Numbered from the stretch's first letter, positions 1-8,690 are shown. The stretch: DNA of 64,000 nt from an uncultured Clostridia bacterium (GCA_904419075.1 CAJFQM010000006.1:1-64000), one strand, 5' to 3'. Numbers and translations: made by a program. Notes: generated from the sequence alone by a model not told the origin.

Positions 1-460
1 TTTTCAAAGGTCTCAAAAATGGATAGTAAGGTGTCATTTTCGGATAGTAATATAATGATTATAACTTTTTTCTTATTTAAGAAAGAAAAGCGGCGGTGCC
101 GGAACGGGAAGCACCATCGCGGGAAGGAGGGCGGAAGGATAGAAACGAGGAAGCCCGGCGGGCGGGCTTCTGGGATATGGAAGAAAGAAAACGGAAAGCC
201 GGGGCGGCTTTCTCGGTGTTGGAACTTATCGGCGGGAGAACGGCCGCCACGGTGAAGCTGCCCGGGAAAGCGGATAAATAACGAATCCCCCGCCCGTGCG
301 CTCTGGATTAAAAGGGTGATTTATAAAGAAAAGCCCGCCCAAGTAGGCGGAAAAGGGGTTTTTGATTTGGGGAAAATTGGGGAAAATAGTTAAATGTAAA
401 ACAAAAGACAATAAAAAAGTAATAAAAAACGGTCAAAAACCGCGTTTTTAACCGTTTTTT
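1..460. other. Left-edge intergenic region; possible end of a mobile element
   Basis: No convincing gene is seen. GGATAGTAA occurs twice, at 21-29 and 42-50, flanking TGTCATTTTC. Short subterminal direct repeats of this kind are typical of IS21-family ends, but no transposase lies inside the window, so this is only a suggestion. A GC-rich stretch at 100-260 is open in two frames but has no Shine-Dalgarno site or recognisable protein; it contains a hairpin (GAAGCCCG at 150-157 with CGGGCTTC at 163-170). A tandem TTGGGGAA motif lies at 367-389, about 75 bp beyond the 3' end of tRNA-Lys, and resembles the pair beside the prophage integrase at 35122-35148. Confidence 0.35.
424..460 (-). terminator. 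Terminator of the tRNA cluster
   Basis: A near-perfect hairpin: AAAAAACGGT pairs with ACCGTTTTTT, with an inner AAAAAC/GTTTTT stem and a CGC loop. It starts directly after the encoded CCA of tRNA-Lys(CTT) and gives a U-rich 3' end on the minus strand. It could work in both directions. Confidence 0.85.
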
Positions 461-536
461 TGGTGCACCTTCAGGGACTCGAACCCTGGGCCCAATGATT
501 AAGAGTCATTTGCTCTACCAACTGAGCTAAAGGTGC
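461..536 (-). tRNA. tRNA-Lys (anticodon CTT)
   Basis: The reverse complement folds as a 76-nt cloverleaf: acceptor GCACCTT/AAGGTGC, D stem GCTC/GAGC, anticodon stem AATGA/TCATT with loop CTCTTAA, T stem CAGGG/CCCTG with TTCGAGT. CCA is encoded. It is the last gene of the minus-strand tRNA cluster. Confidence 0.97.
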
Positions 537-542
537 GTATGG

Positions 543-618
543 TGGTGGTCCATCCGAGTCTCGAACTCGGGACACCTTGATTAAAAATCAAGTGCTCTAC
601 CAACTGAGCTAATGGGCC
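543..618 (-). tRNA. tRNA-Lys (anticodon TTT)
   Basis: Cloverleaf with anticodon stem CTTGA/TCAAG, loop TTTTTAA, T stem CCGAG/CTCGG and encoded CCA. The acceptor stem GGCCCAT/ATGGACC has one C-A mismatch at the third pair, the only irregularity in the cluster. Confidence 0.96.
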
Positions 619-653
619 ATATATGAAAGAAGAGTAACTCTTCATAGTCGAAG

Positions 654-729
654 TGGCTGGGGTGGCAAGATTTGAACTTACGAATGCCGGAATCAAAATC
701 CGGTGCCTTAACCACTTGGCGACACCCCA
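654..729 (-). tRNA. tRNA-Gln (anticodon TTG)
   Basis: Acceptor TGGGGTG/CACCCCA, anticodon stem CCGGA/TCCGG with loop TTTTGAT, discriminator G and encoded CCA. 76 nt. Confidence 0.97.
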
Positions 730-738
730 ATAAATAAA

Positions 739-816
739 TGGGGCGGGCGACAAGAATCGAACTTGCGACCTCCAGGGCCACAATCTGGCGCTCTAACCAA
801 CTGAGCTACACCCGCC
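739..816 (-). tRNA. tRNA-His (anticodon GTG)
   Basis: Acceptor GCGGGTG/CGCCCGC plus an encoded G at position -1 (816) opposite discriminator C, the tRNA-His identity feature. Anticodon loop TTGTGGC, encoded CCA. Confidence 0.97.
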
Positions 817-823
817 ATTTATT

Positions 824-900
824 TGGTGCGCCTGAAGAGATTCGAACCCCTGACACACGGCTTAGAAGGCCGTTGCTCTATCCAACTGAGCTACAGGCGC
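824..900 (-). tRNA. tRNA-Arg (anticodon TCT)
   Basis: Acceptor GCGCCTG/CAGGCGC, anticodon stem ACGGC/GCCGT with loop CTTCTAA, encoded CCA. 77 nt. Confidence 0.97.
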
Positions 901-955
901 ATACTTGATGCTTGCCGATATCGGCAGATGATCTGCGCCCGGCACAAAAAGTTTT

Positions 956-1029
<74 letters not shown>

Positions 1030-1067
1030 ATTTTCAAAGTTCAGTGCCATATCAACAACGCTTGTAT

Positions 1068-1096
1068 ATAATAGCACTATTAAGAAAAATTGTCAA
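1068..1096 (-). promoter_or_regulatory. Promoter of the six-tRNA cluster
   Basis: On the minus strand TTGACA (1091-1096) and TATTAT (1068-1073) are separated by 17 bp, a near-consensus sigma-A promoter. The following tRNAs all read away from it. Confidence 0.9.
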
Positions 1097-1220
1097 ATAT
1101 TTTTCGCGCTTTTTTGCAAATTTTCGGAAAAAATTTTTAACGAGAAAAGATGTGACAAAATTTTCAAAAAATGTTAAAAACGAACTCAAAAAAAACACTC
1201 CGGATAATGCAAAACATTTG

Positions 1221-1250
1221 TTGTCTAAACCGTTCCATGTATGTTATAAT
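1221..1250 (+). promoter_or_regulatory. Promoter of the HAD hydrolase gene
   Basis: TTGTCT (1221-1226), 18-bp spacer, perfect TATAAT (1245-1250), 37 bp upstream of the start codon. It is divergent from the tRNA promoter. Confidence 0.75.
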
Positions 1251-1287
1251 AGTAATATAAAGAAATACGGTCTGTTTCGAGGTGATT

Positions 1288-2112
1288 ATGAAAATACTTT
1301 ATGTATCCGACTTGGACGGCACCTTGATTACCCGCAAAGAACGCATTTCCGAGTATAGTTTGAAACTGCTCGGTTCGCTTGTGTCGGAGGGACTGCTCTT
1401 TACTTACGCGACGGCGCGGTCGCTGGCTTCTGCCGAAGCCGCGGTCGCGGGATTGAACCATTCTTTGCCCGTTATTGTATATAACGGCGCTTTGATTATC
1501 AATCCGATTACGGAAGAGCCGTTGTTTTCCTTGACCTTTTCCCAAGAAAAGAAAGAGAAGCTCATCGAAGAACTCAATAGTTTCGGAGTGTCTCCGATAG
1601 TTCATGCGCGGGAAGGCGGGGAAGACAAGATTTTTTGGGTTCGCGGTCGGGAATCGGAGGGGCAGCTCCGTTATCTTTCCCGCAGAGTCGGAGATAAACG
1701 TTTAAGTCCCGTAGGAAACGATAGGGAACTTGGCCGCGGAGATGTTTACTTTTTCGCGTGTAACGGTGCCTATGACAAAATGAGACGGATTCATGACGTT
1801 TTGGAATCGAAAGGGATATATAGTTTGATTTATCCCGAAGTGTATCGAGAAGATTATTGGCTGGAAATTTTACCGAAAGGTGCCACGAAGGCCAATGCGG
1901 TTGTACGCTTAAAAGAGCTGCTCGGTTGCGATAAAGTAATTTGTTTCGGCGATTCCGCCAACGATTCGGAAATGTTCGATGTGTGCGACGAAAAATACGC
2001 GGTAAAAAATGCGGATGAATGGTTAAAAAAGAAGGCTACGGGCGTTGTGGGGTATTGTGAAGAAGACGGAGTTGCCAAATGGTTGTCCGAACATGCGTTT
2101 TTCGGGCATTGA
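1288..2112 (+). CDS. HAD-superfamily (Cof-type) phosphatase
   Basis: A soluble HAD hydrolase of 274 residues, probably a sugar-phosphate or flavin-type phosphatase; the substrate cannot be told from sequence. Motif I DLDGTLI lies near residue 9 and holds the nucleophile and acid Asp pair. Motif IV GDSANDSEMF sits near residue 215, with KATGVV and a GVAKWL tail typical of the Cof subfamily. The preferred start is ATG 1288 behind the Shine-Dalgarno GAGGTG; a GTG at 1282 lies inside that site. It is a single-gene unit with its own promoter. Confidence 0.88.
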   Translation: MKILYVSDLDGTLITRKERISEYSLKLLGSLVSEGLLFTYATARSLASAEAAVAGLNHSLPVIVYNGALIINPITEEPLFSLTFSQEKKEKLIEELNSFGVSPIVHAREGGEDKIFWVRGRESEGQLRYLSRRVGDKRLSPVGNDRELGRGDVYFFACNGAYDKMRRIHDVLESKGIYSLIYPEVYREDYWLEILPKGATKANAVVRLKELLGCDKVICFGDSANDSEMFDVCDEKYAVKNADEWLKKKATGVVGYCEEDGVAKWLSEHAFFGH

Positions 2113-2120
2113 ATGCTTTA

Positions 2121-2420
2121 TCAGACGACGAAAAAGGTCGCGCCGGAACGGAATGCGATAACCCATAAATAAACGTTCAGAACGCCTAAAATGGGCATCA
2201 AAATCATTAAAAAAAGACTTTTCAATCGATATTTATAGAGAAACATGCAGACATAAATGGTAATCGCGCCGCCGAGAAAGGCTGTCAGGACAAGCCGTCC
2301 GTCGGAAGATTTGTTCGGGTGTTCCTCGTCGTAATCGTCTTTCAGTCCCTTTACGAGCAGAAAGGAATAAAAATTGACTGCGAGAATATACGCGATAAAA
2401 AAGAGATACAGGATCAGCAT
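2121..2420 (-). CDS. DUF1294 family membrane protein
   Basis: A 99-residue integral membrane protein. It starts with a hydrophobic helix, then has a charged loop and a central RLVLTAFLGGA block followed by two more hydrophobic segments. This arrangement matches the short DUF1294 proteins of Firmicutes, whose function is unknown. It runs convergently into the HAD gene and divergently from purH, 51 bp away. The start is taken at the first hydrophobic segment. The Shine-Dalgarno site is weak, and the start codon lies in an inverted repeat (CATACT-TTC-AGTATG at 2418-2432) that may be an operator. Confidence 0.75.
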   Translation of the reverse strand: MLILYLFFIAYILAVNFYSFLLVKGLKDDYDEEHPNKSSDGRLVLTAFLGGAITIYVCMFLYKYRLKSLFLMILMPILGVLNVYLWVIAFRSGATFFVV

Positions 2421-2471
2421 ACTTTCAGTATGTTCCGTTTTTGCAAAAAATAAAAGAGGTATATATAAGTT

Positions 2472-4016
2472 ATGACAATGAAGAAAAGAGCTTTGGTAAG
2501 TGTTTCGGACAAGACGGGTGTAGTGGATTTTTGCCGCGGGCTCAAAAAATGCGGTTATGAAATCATTTCCACGGGCGGAACAGCAAAGGCACTGACGGAA
2601 GCGGGAATTTCCGTTATCGGTATCAGCGACATTACGGGTTTTCCCGAATGTCTCGACGGGAGGGTAAAGACGTTGCATCCCGCGGTTCATGCCGGACTTT
2701 TGGCCATGCGTTCCAATCCCGAGCATATGGCTCAGCTTGAAAAGCTGGGCATTAATACGATCGATGTGGTCGTCGTCAACCTTTATCCCTTTAAGGAAAC
2801 GATTTCCAAGCCGGGCGTTTCGTTTGCGGAAGCTGTGGAGAATATCGACATCGGCGGCCCGACCATGATTCGCGCGGCGGCTAAAAATTATCAGGACGTG
2901 GCGGTCGTGGTGGATCCTAAGGATTACGGGAAAGTACTTTCCGAGTTAGAGTCTGGCGGCGTTTCTTTGGAAACGAAAAAATATCTGCAATATAAAGTAT
3001 TTGCGCATACGGCGGTATACGACAGCATGATTTCCAATTATCTTGCCGGAGAGCTGGGGCTCCGTTTTCCCGACAGCATTACGTTCGCCTATGAAAAGGC
3101 GCAGGATATGCGCTACGGCGAAAATCCTCATCAGGGCGCTTCCTATTATAACGAAGAGTTTATTCGTGCGGGATCTTTGTCCAAGGCAAAACAGCTTTGG
3201 GGCAAGGAGCTTTCCTATAATAACATCAACGATGCGAACGGTGCTTTGGAACTCGTCAAAGAATTCGACGAACCGTGCGTAGTCGCCAGCAAACACGCAA
3301 ATCCCTGCGGAGTTGGCATCGGAGAAACGATTTACGATGCCTATGTAAAAGCGTATGAATCCGACCCCGTATCCGTATTTGGCGGAATCCTCGCCATCAA
3401 CGGTACGGTAGACGAAAAGACTGCTGCGGAAATCAATAAAATTTTCATCGAAATCGTCATCGCGGAACATTTTACTCCCGAAGCGCTGGCAATTTTGGAA
3501 ACGAAAAAGAACATCCGTCTTTTGGAACTTCCCGATATCCGTGCTCGCCGTGAAAAGAGCGCTTATGACATGAAAAAGGTTTACGGGGGACTGTTGATTC
3601 AGGATTATGACGAGACACTGTATAACGAAGAAGAGGTGAAAGTCGTCACGAAACGGGCTCCCACGAAGGAGGAAATGAAGGCGCTCCTGTTCAATTGGAA
3701 AGTCGTGAAATATACGAAATCCAATGCCATCGTAATCGGCAGGGAGGACAGAACGACGGGAATCGGCATGGGACAGACGAACCGTATCTGGGCGGCGCAG
3801 CAGGCAATCGAACATGCGGGAAAAGAAGCGAAAGGATCGGTTATGGCTTCCGATGCTTTCTTCCCGTTCCCCGATTGTGTGGAAGAGTGCGTCAAAGCGG
3901 GAATTACCGCGATTATTCAACCGGGCGGGAGTATCCGCGATCAGTTGTCCATCGACGCCTGCGACGAAGCGGGAATTGCGATGATTTTCGTGGGACAGCG
4001 CCATTTCAGACATTGA
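2472..4016 (+). CDS. purH: Bifunctional AICAR formyltransferase / IMP cyclohydrolase
   Basis: Catalyses the last two steps of de novo IMP synthesis: formylation of AICAR with 10-formyl-THF, then ring closure. The N-terminal cyclohydrolase domain shows [10 protein letters not shown] and [13 protein letters not shown]. The C-terminal transformylase domain shows ASKHANPCG (with the Lys-His of the active site), SDAFFPFPD and QPGGSIRDQ. Its 514 residues are normal for the family. Shine-Dalgarno AGAGGT precedes ATG 2472; ATG 2478 is an alternative. No other pur genes are nearby. No purine riboswitch was recognised in the short upstream gap. Confidence 0.97.
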   Translation: MTMKKRALVSVSDKTGVVDFCRGLKKCGYEIISTGGTAKALTEAGISVIGISDITGFPECLDGRVKTLHPAVHAGLLAMRSNPEHMAQLEKLGINTIDVVVVNLYPFKETISKPGVSFAEAVENIDIGGPTMIRAAAKNYQDVAVVVDPKDYGKVLSELESGGVSLETKKYLQYKVFAHTAVYDSMISNYLAGELGLRFPDSITFAYEKAQDMRYGENPHQGASYYNEEFIRAGSLSKAKQLWGKELSYNNINDANGALELVKEFDEPCVVASKHANPCGVGIGETIYDAYVKAYESDPVSVFGGILAINGTVDEKTAAEINKIFIEIVIAEHFTPEALAILETKKNIRLLELPDIRARREKSAYDMKKVYGGLLIQDYDETLYNEEEVKVVTKRAPTKEEMKALLFNWKVVKYTKSNAIVIGREDRTTGIGMGQTNRIWAAQQAIEHAGKEAKGSVMASDAFFPFPDCVEECVKAGITAIIQPGGSIRDQLSIDACDEAGIAMIFVGQRHFRH

Positions 4017-4035
4017 AGCGGGGAGAAAATAAGAG

Positions 4036-4806
4036 ATGGAGTTTTTCCTTACGCTGACTTTTTTGTTCGCGGTCGGCGCGCTGTGCGGCTGGGTGATAGA
4101 ATTGTTTTTCCGCCGCCTGAACAGCAAAAAGTGGATCAATCCCGGATTTTTGCACGGACCATATCTTCCCTTATACGGTTTCGGTCTCGTTTTTTTGTTT
4201 TTGATTGCCCGTATACCGTTTGACGAAATTTCTCCCGTATGGCTTCGGTATGTGGCGACGCTGGTGGTTATCTGTGCGGTGATGACGCTCATCGAATACC
4301 TGGCGGGCCTGATTTTTATCAAAGGCATGGGGATTAAACTTTGGGATTATTCGGGTCGCCCCGGAAATATTCAGGGGATTATCTGTCCGCTATTTTCCTT
4401 GATTTGGACGATTATCGGCGGCGGATATGTGTTTTTCCTCGATCCGTTGATTACCCGTATGGTGGGATGGTTTACGAATAATATTTACTATTCCTTCTTT
4501 GTGGGGATATTTTTCGGACTGTTTTTCTGGGACTTGGCCTCTACGTTGAAATTATCCGCTAAAATCAGAAAGTTTGCGAGGGAGAATCGCATCGCCGTGC
4601 GATACGAGGAATTGAAACTTACGATTAAGAGTTATCTCGATACGGAAAAATTGAAGAGCAGTTTCCTCAATCCTTTCAAGGCCTCCAAAGAGGCAATCAA
4701 GAAATCTTTTGAAAAGTATATGGAAAACTTCCGCAACGGTGTTTATAGTCCGAAACGGAAAAAGAAAAATAAGGCAGAGGACGAAGACGAAGAAAAGAAA
4801 GATTAA
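4036..4806 (+). CDS. Putative ABC-transporter type IV membrane protein (PF06541)
   Basis: A 256-residue membrane protein with about five transmembrane helices in the first 170 residues and a basic cytoplasmic tail ending in a run of Lys/Glu. The pattern GWVIELFFRR, NPGFLHGPYLPLYGFG and LWDYSGRPGNIQGIICP is typical of the PF06541 family in Clostridia, which is annotated as a transporter but has no proven function. It follows purH by 19 bp with Shine-Dalgarno GGGGAG, so the two are probably cotranscribed, and it ends at a strong terminator. Confidence 0.8.
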   Translation: MEFFLTLTFLFAVGALCGWVIELFFRRLNSKKWINPGFLHGPYLPLYGFGLVFLFLIARIPFDEISPVWLRYVATLVVICAVMTLIEYLAGLIFIKGMGIKLWDYSGRPGNIQGIICPLFSLIWTIIGGGYVFFLDPLITRMVGWFTNNIYYSFFVGIFFGLFFWDLASTLKLSAKIRKFARENRIAVRYEELKLTIKSYLDTEKLKSSFLNPFKASKEAIKKSFEKYMENFRNGVYSPKRKKKNKAEDEDEEKKD

Positions 4807-4807
4807 A

Positions 4808-4845
4808 AAATCGGCAGGCCAACGGGTCTGCCGATTTTTTTCGAT
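4808..4845 (+). terminator. Terminator after purH and the PF06541 gene
   Basis: AATCGGCAG pairs with CTGCCGATT around a short GC-containing loop, followed by a run of T. Confidence 0.9.
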
Positions 4846-4960
4846 CATAATAACGATAAAATAATGAAATAGGCGAAAGGAAACATAACACCCCTTTTCT
4901 CAAAATAGGCGTTTCTGCCATGCCGGAAGGCAATTCGGAAAACAACGAGAAAAACAAATG

Positions 4961-5242
4961 TTATTTTTCTGCAACCGTTCCGGCTGCGGCCGCCGCCCGT
5001 TCCGCCTTATATTCGGCAATCGCCTTAGACAGCTGATCGGGACAGGACGTACCGTTTCTGCAACGAATCCCTGCAAGCAGGTTTTCGATTTCGTCGAGTT
5101 TCTTTCCCTCGACGAGGCGGGCAATCCCTTGAAGGTTGCCGCCGCAGCCGCCGATAAAGCGCACGTTATGAAGTTTGTCTTCGGCGTCGACGTCGAAGAG
5201 GATTTGTCTCGAACAGGTTCCTTTCGTGGAATAAGTAAACAT
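4961..5242 (-). CDS. TSCPD domain protein (TIGR03905 type)
   Basis: A 93-residue protein carrying the family signature RNGTSCPDQLSKAI near residues 61-75 and the Cys/Gly cluster FIGGCGGNLQGI. TSCPD domains also occur at the C terminus of some ribonucleotide reductases, where they may bind metal. The stand-alone form is common in Clostridia and has no proven role. Shine-Dalgarno GAGGTGA sits 7 bases before the start. It lies 29 bp downstream of the DUF4364 gene on the same strand and may share its transcript. Confidence 0.85.
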   Translation of the reverse strand: MFTYSTKGTCSRQILFDVDAEDKLHNVRFIGGCGGNLQGIARLVEGKKLDEIENLLAGIRCRNGTSCPDQLSKAIAEYKAERAAAAAGTVAEK

Positions 5243-5271
5243 AGTTTGGTCACCTCGATGATAAGTTGAAC

Positions 5272-5796
5272 TCAGTCTACCAATGTTTCATAAATGGCGG
5301 AATAGAGTTCAGATGCTTTGCTTTCCCAATTTTTATAAATATTCTGCGCGGTTTTTTTGTCGGGTACGACAAATTTCAGTTCCAGCATAGGCTGAACGGG
5401 GGCGATAATTTTGAGAAATACCGTATAAGTCCCGTCCTTATTCTGATAATAATCCGCCTTGCATTCCTGACGGTTTCTGAGTTTTCCGCTATTTTTCTTG
5501 ACGAATGCGGAAATTTCCTCGCGGATACTTTTGGGAATATTGATATAAAAGTTATTGAGGCTTTCCCGCCCGTCGGTAGTAATGGTATAGAGCGGTTCCT
5601 CGTCGGAAGAGAGACGGCAGATAAAACCGTCCTCTAAAAGTTTGGGAAGCAGTTCCATGCAGTCCATATAATTCAGCCAATTATTGCTGGTGGTACACAT
5701 TTCGACGATCGTGCGCTCGGAAAGGGCGCTTTCCATCTTATCGAAAACGAAAAGAACGATTAATTTGTTTACGGATGTCTCGCCCTGTATCTGCAT
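5272..5796 (-). CDS. DUF4364 family protein
   Basis: A 174-residue protein with the layout of DUF4364. The N-terminal part resembles a winged helix (NKLIVLFVFDKMESALSERTI, then a YITTDGRESLNNF hinge), and a conserved C-terminal alpha/beta region ends in ELYSAIYETL. The winged-helix similarity suggests DNA binding, but this has not been shown for the family. Shine-Dalgarno GAGGAG precedes the ATG. The upstream gene is the HPr-like protein, separated by a terminator. Confidence 0.8.
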   Translation of the reverse strand: MQIQGETSVNKLIVLFVFDKMESALSERTIVEMCTTSNNWLNYMDCMELLPKLLEDGFICRLSSDEEPLYTITTDGRESLNNFYINIPKSIREEISAFVKKNSGKLRNRQECKADYYQNKDGTYTVFLKIIAPVQPMLELKFVVPDKKTAQNIYKNWESKASELYSAIYETLVD

Positions 5797-5820
5797 TGGT
5801 AAAAGCTCCTCAAACGGTCA

Positions 5821-5850
5821 GAAAAAAGACCGAAAATACTTTCGGCCGAA
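5821..5850 (-). terminator. Terminator after the HPr-like gene
   Basis: On the minus strand GGCCGAAA-GTAT-TTTCGGTC is followed by six T. A second GC-rich inverted repeat (CCGCC/GGCGG) lies just upstream at about 5853-5870. Confidence 0.7.
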
Positions 5851-5886
5851 TAAAACCGCCTTTTCGGCGGCCGCCTTTTGCCGGGG

Positions 5887-6114
5887 TTATGCGGCGAATT
5901 TCTTGAGTTTCTCCAAAAGGTCCGCGCAGTCGTCGGAATAAATCTCTACCGTGAGGGGCTGAGACAGGTCAAGGGAGAAAATTCCGAGAATAGATTTTGC
6001 GTCTACGACATATTTGCCGCTTTTCAAAAGAATTTCATAAGAACAGTCTTGGGTAATAGAAACGAACTCTTTGACTTTTTGGGCCATTTCGAGAGAAATT
6101 TTTACGGATTTCAT
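5887..6114 (-). CDS. HPr-like protein without the phospho-accepting histidine (Crh-like)
   Basis: A 75-residue HPr-fold protein. The C-terminal half matches HPr well: YVVDAKSILGIFSLDL includes the serine (Ser41 here) that HPr kinase phosphorylates in Firmicutes. The usual His-Ala-Arg-Pro active-site segment is replaced, and the protein has no histidine at all, so it cannot carry PTS phosphate. Bacillus Crh similarly lacks the histidine but keeps the serine and acts in carbon catabolite control; a similar regulatory role is an inference. It has its own promoter and terminator and strong Shine-Dalgarno GGAGGT. Confidence 0.82.
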   Translation of the reverse strand: MKSVKISLEMAQKVKEFVSITQDCSYEILLKSGKYVVDAKSILGIFSLDLSQPLTVEIYSDDCADLLEKLKKFAA

Positions 6115-6149
6115 TTGGATTTTTACCTCCGATAATTTTGATTGTCTAT

Positions 6150-6178
6150 ATTATACATAAAATTACAGCTAAAATCAA
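6150..6178 (-). promoter_or_regulatory. Promoter of the HPr-like gene
   Basis: On the minus strand TTGATT (6173-6178), 17-bp spacer, TATAAT (6150-6155). Confidence 0.85.
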
Positions 6179-6217
6179 GGTATTTTCGGAAAATTTCTTT
6201 AATATTTTTTGTTTTTG

Positions 6218-6226
6218 TGCTATAAT
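6218..6226 (+). promoter_or_regulatory. Extended -10 promoter of the Nudix gene
   Basis: TGC followed directly by TATAAT forms an extended -10 element 57 bp before the start codon. No good -35 is seen. Confidence 0.6.
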
Positions 6227-6282
6227 GACAATATAGGCGACAAAACCTATAAATTTTAACTAAACACAAGTGAGGTGAGAAA

Positions 6283-6816
6283 ATGGAACTTACGGAAAAA
6301 ACGGTGCAAAAAAATTATGTTTATCGAGGAAAAATCATTTCCGTCCGTGCCGATGACGCGCTCCGTGCAGACGGAAAGCCGTGTAAAAGAGAGCTGGTGG
6401 AACATCCCGGCGGAGCCTGTGTTCTCTATTCGGAAGACGGAAAAATTTTATTGGTGAAACAATATCGTTACGCTTACGGAAAAACGATTTATGAAATTCC
6501 CGCGGGCAAGCTGAATGAGGGGGAGGAACCCGCCCTTGCCGCCGCGCGGGAGCTGGAAGAGGAAGCGGGAATCCGTGCGGATTCTCTGACGCTTCTGTTT
6601 ACGATGTATCCCACTCCCGGATATACGAACGAAAAGATTTATATTTACCGCGCCGACATCGGAACGCATACTTCCGCTCACTCCGACGAAGGAGAGTTTC
6701 TTACGGCGGAATTTCTGCCAGAAGAAACGGTCAGGCGTATGCTGGAAAGCGGAGAAATCAATGACGGAAAGACGATCATCGCTTTACAGGCATATTTTCT
6801 TTCCTCCAAAGATTGA
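6283..6816 (+). CDS. nudF: Nudix hydrolase, ADP-ribose pyrophosphatase type
   Basis: Hydrolyses ADP-ribose or a similar nucleoside diphosphate sugar to AMP and sugar phosphate. The Nudix box spans about residues 82-104, beginning GKLNEGEE and ending RELEEEAGI, and fits G-x5-E-x7-REUxEExGU. The upstream IYEIPAG and downstream YPTPGYTNEKI blocks are those of ADP-ribose pyrophosphatases. Its 177 residues are normal. The Shine-Dalgarno site GAGGTGAG sits before ATG 6283. Single gene, closed by a strong terminator. Confidence 0.9.
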   Translation: MELTEKTVQKNYVYRGKIISVRADDALRADGKPCKRELVEHPGGACVLYSEDGKILLVKQYRYAYGKTIYEIPAGKLNEGEEPALAAARELEEEAGIRADSLTLLFTMYPTPGYTNEKIYIYRADIGTHTSAHSDEGEFLTAEFLPEETVRRMLESGEINDGKTIIALQAYFLSSKD

Positions 6817-6834
6817 GAAAACTTTTCAGGAGCC

Positions 6835-6870
6835 AAGCCCCGCACGCGAATTCGTGCGGGGCTTTTGTTT
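6835..6870 (+). terminator. Terminator after the Nudix gene
   Basis: A perfect 12-bp stem (AAGCCCCGCACG with CGTGCGGGGCTT), loop CGAATT, then T-rich sequence. Confidence 0.95.
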
Positions 6871-7162
6871 GTCTCTGTTGATGAAAGCGACGGAAAAGCC
6901 GTACACACATCGCGCATATTGAGGAGCATAGTATTATGGCCTGAAAGATCTTTTCGTCGGAATGAAAATAAAAATATAATCTTGATACATTTTGTTGTCC
7001 GACAGGTATATAATTTTTTGTTTTTCAGAAAAATATCTGTATATAACTGCGATTTTGCAAACGAACGGTGCTGTTTGTTTTTTGAAAGAAAAAACATAGC
7101 TTTCTTTGTTTACATATTAGGCAAGGATATCACGGAAAAGCGGGTATCTGAGGAGGAAAGTC
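6871..7162 (+). promoter_or_regulatory. Leader region of the sugar importer operon
   Basis: No gene is seen. Two TATAAT hexamers occur (6975-6980 and 7009-7014), but neither has a good -35 at 16-18 bp, as might be expected of an activated or catabolite-controlled promoter. The stretch is AT-rich up to the Shine-Dalgarno site GAGGAGG before 7163. Confidence 0.35.
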
Positions 7163-8620
7163 ATGAATAAAAAACTTGTGGCATTGGTCGGTTCGGTCGT
7201 GATGTTGGGAAGTACACTCGCGCTTTCGGCATGCGGAGATGAAGATAAGAATCAGTTCACGATCGCTTATCTTGCCGCCGGCCGCGGCGAGACCTATGTC
7301 GAAAAACTGTATGAGGAGTTTCAGAAGACAGATGTTTATAAGGATTATCTCAAAGAACGTGGATTGGACGATCTGAAACTAAACGTCATCAAGGGCGGTA
7401 CGGACAATGTGACGGGCAACGTGCAGAACGCCATGAATACCGGAACGAAAGTCGACGTATTGTTTTTGAACTATAATATGTCGGGCGTCGCTTTGACGGA
7501 AAGTTTCGTCCGCAGCAAACAGTTGGTAGATCTGACTTCTTTGCTCGACGAAAAAGTTTACGGAGAGGAAACAACGTTGGACGAAAAGTTGGTTCCCGGT
7601 CTGCTGGAAAACTACACGATCAAGCCGTACGGCGACGGTAAGGTATATACGCTTCCCGCTTTTTATTCGCCTACGGGCCTTTGGTACGACGCTTCGAGAT
7701 TCAACGAAAACGGTACGGACGGCAAATATAAGTTGCCTGCTACCTGGGAGGAATTTTGGGCGCTCGGGGATCGTCTCAATCGGGCGAACGCAAACGGAAC
7801 AAAAGTTACGGCCGATACGCCTGCTTTGTTTACCTATCCGACCACGGGATATTTCGACGGATTCATCTATGCCGCAATCGCGGGTACGGCAGGCGAAGAG
7901 AAATTTCAGAAAGTCCTCGGTTATGCGGACGGTATCTGGAAAGACCCCGACGTAATGAGCGCTTTGGAGAACGTCGTCAGACTCCGAGATTACCTCGAAC
8001 CGAATACGGTTGCACAGGCGAACAAGGACAGTTTCCAGCAGAATCAGCAGGCGGTTATAGGTTCCGCCGACGGCAAAACGAAGGGAACGGCTCTGTTTGT
8101 TCCGAACGGAGACTGGCTGCCTTCGGAAATGGCGGCAAGTACTCCGGAAGGTTTTGAATGGGGATTTACGGCTCTTCCCAAGAAGGACGCGAGTTCAAAG
8201 AGTTACGTGAATACTTTCATAGAAAACGTTTACCTGCATAAAGACGGAAATCACGGTGAACTTGCGAAAGATTTCCTCCTCTATTATTTCAGCAACGAGG
8301 GAGCGAAAATCGTCGCAAAGGAAGCAAAGGCGATCATCCCCACGTCAGACGCTTTGAAGAATGCGAAAGAAAACGGCATTGCAGATTCCATCATCGATCT
8401 TTATAACGTTTATAACGGCGACGTCGTTGCGATATCGGGAGGTTTTGCGGCTACGGAAAGCGTGACGGGATTGGAGTGGAGCGACGTTTTGTTCAACAGG
8501 CTCAATGACGATGTTTTCAACGCGAAGAACAAAAATACGTCGGTCGCGGATCTTTTGAAGTCATGGTCGGATAAATTGGAAGACGCCAGCGACAAACTTC
8601 GCGCAAATATCATTAAGTAA
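7163..8620 (+). CDS. ABC sugar transporter, substrate-binding lipoprotein
   Basis: The extracellular solute-binding protein of a carbohydrate importer (family 1, 485 residues). The signal peptide has a lipobox LSAC, so Cys24 would be lipidated and anchor the protein to the outer face of the membrane. Aromatic-rich stretches (YTLPAFYSPTGLWYD, YPTTGYFDGFIYAA) are typical of oligosaccharide binders. It is followed by two permeases and a GH112 phosphorylase, so the ligand is probably galacto-N-biose or lacto-N-biose (inference from context). The operon has no ATPase, as is common where a shared MsmK-type ATPase serves several importers. Confidence 0.9.
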   Translation: MNKKLVALVGSVVMLGSTLALSACGDEDKNQFTIAYLAAGRGETYVEKLYEEFQKTDVYKDYLKERGLDDLKLNVIKGGTDNVTGNVQNAMNTGTKVDVLFLNYNMSGVALTESFVRSKQLVDLTSLLDEKVYGEETTLDEKLVPGLLENYTIKPYGDGKVYTLPAFYSPTGLWYDASRFNENGTDGKYKLPATWEEFWALGDRLNRANANGTKVTADTPALFTYPTTGYFDGFIYAAIAGTAGEEKFQKVLGYADGIWKDPDVMSALENVVRLRDYLEPNTVAQANKDSFQQNQQAVIGSADGKTKGTALFVPNGDWLPSEMAASTPEGFEWGFTALPKKDASSKSYVNTFIENVYLHKDGNHGELAKDFLLYYFSNEGAKIVAKEAKAIIPTSDALKNAKENGIADSIIDLYNVYNGDVVAISGGFAATESVTGLEWSDVLFNRLNDDVFNAKNKNTSVADLLKSWSDKLEDASDKLRANIIK

Positions 8621-8690
8621 AAATCGTTTCGGGAAAAGCGGGGAGGGAGGAAGGAAGTCCTTTCTCCCCCGATTTTCAAAAAGGAGGCAG

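Noticed and set aside
2946-4328. 460-codon open frame antisense to purH
   Set aside because: It is a shadow of purH and the PF06541 gene; its sequence has no domain or plausible composition.
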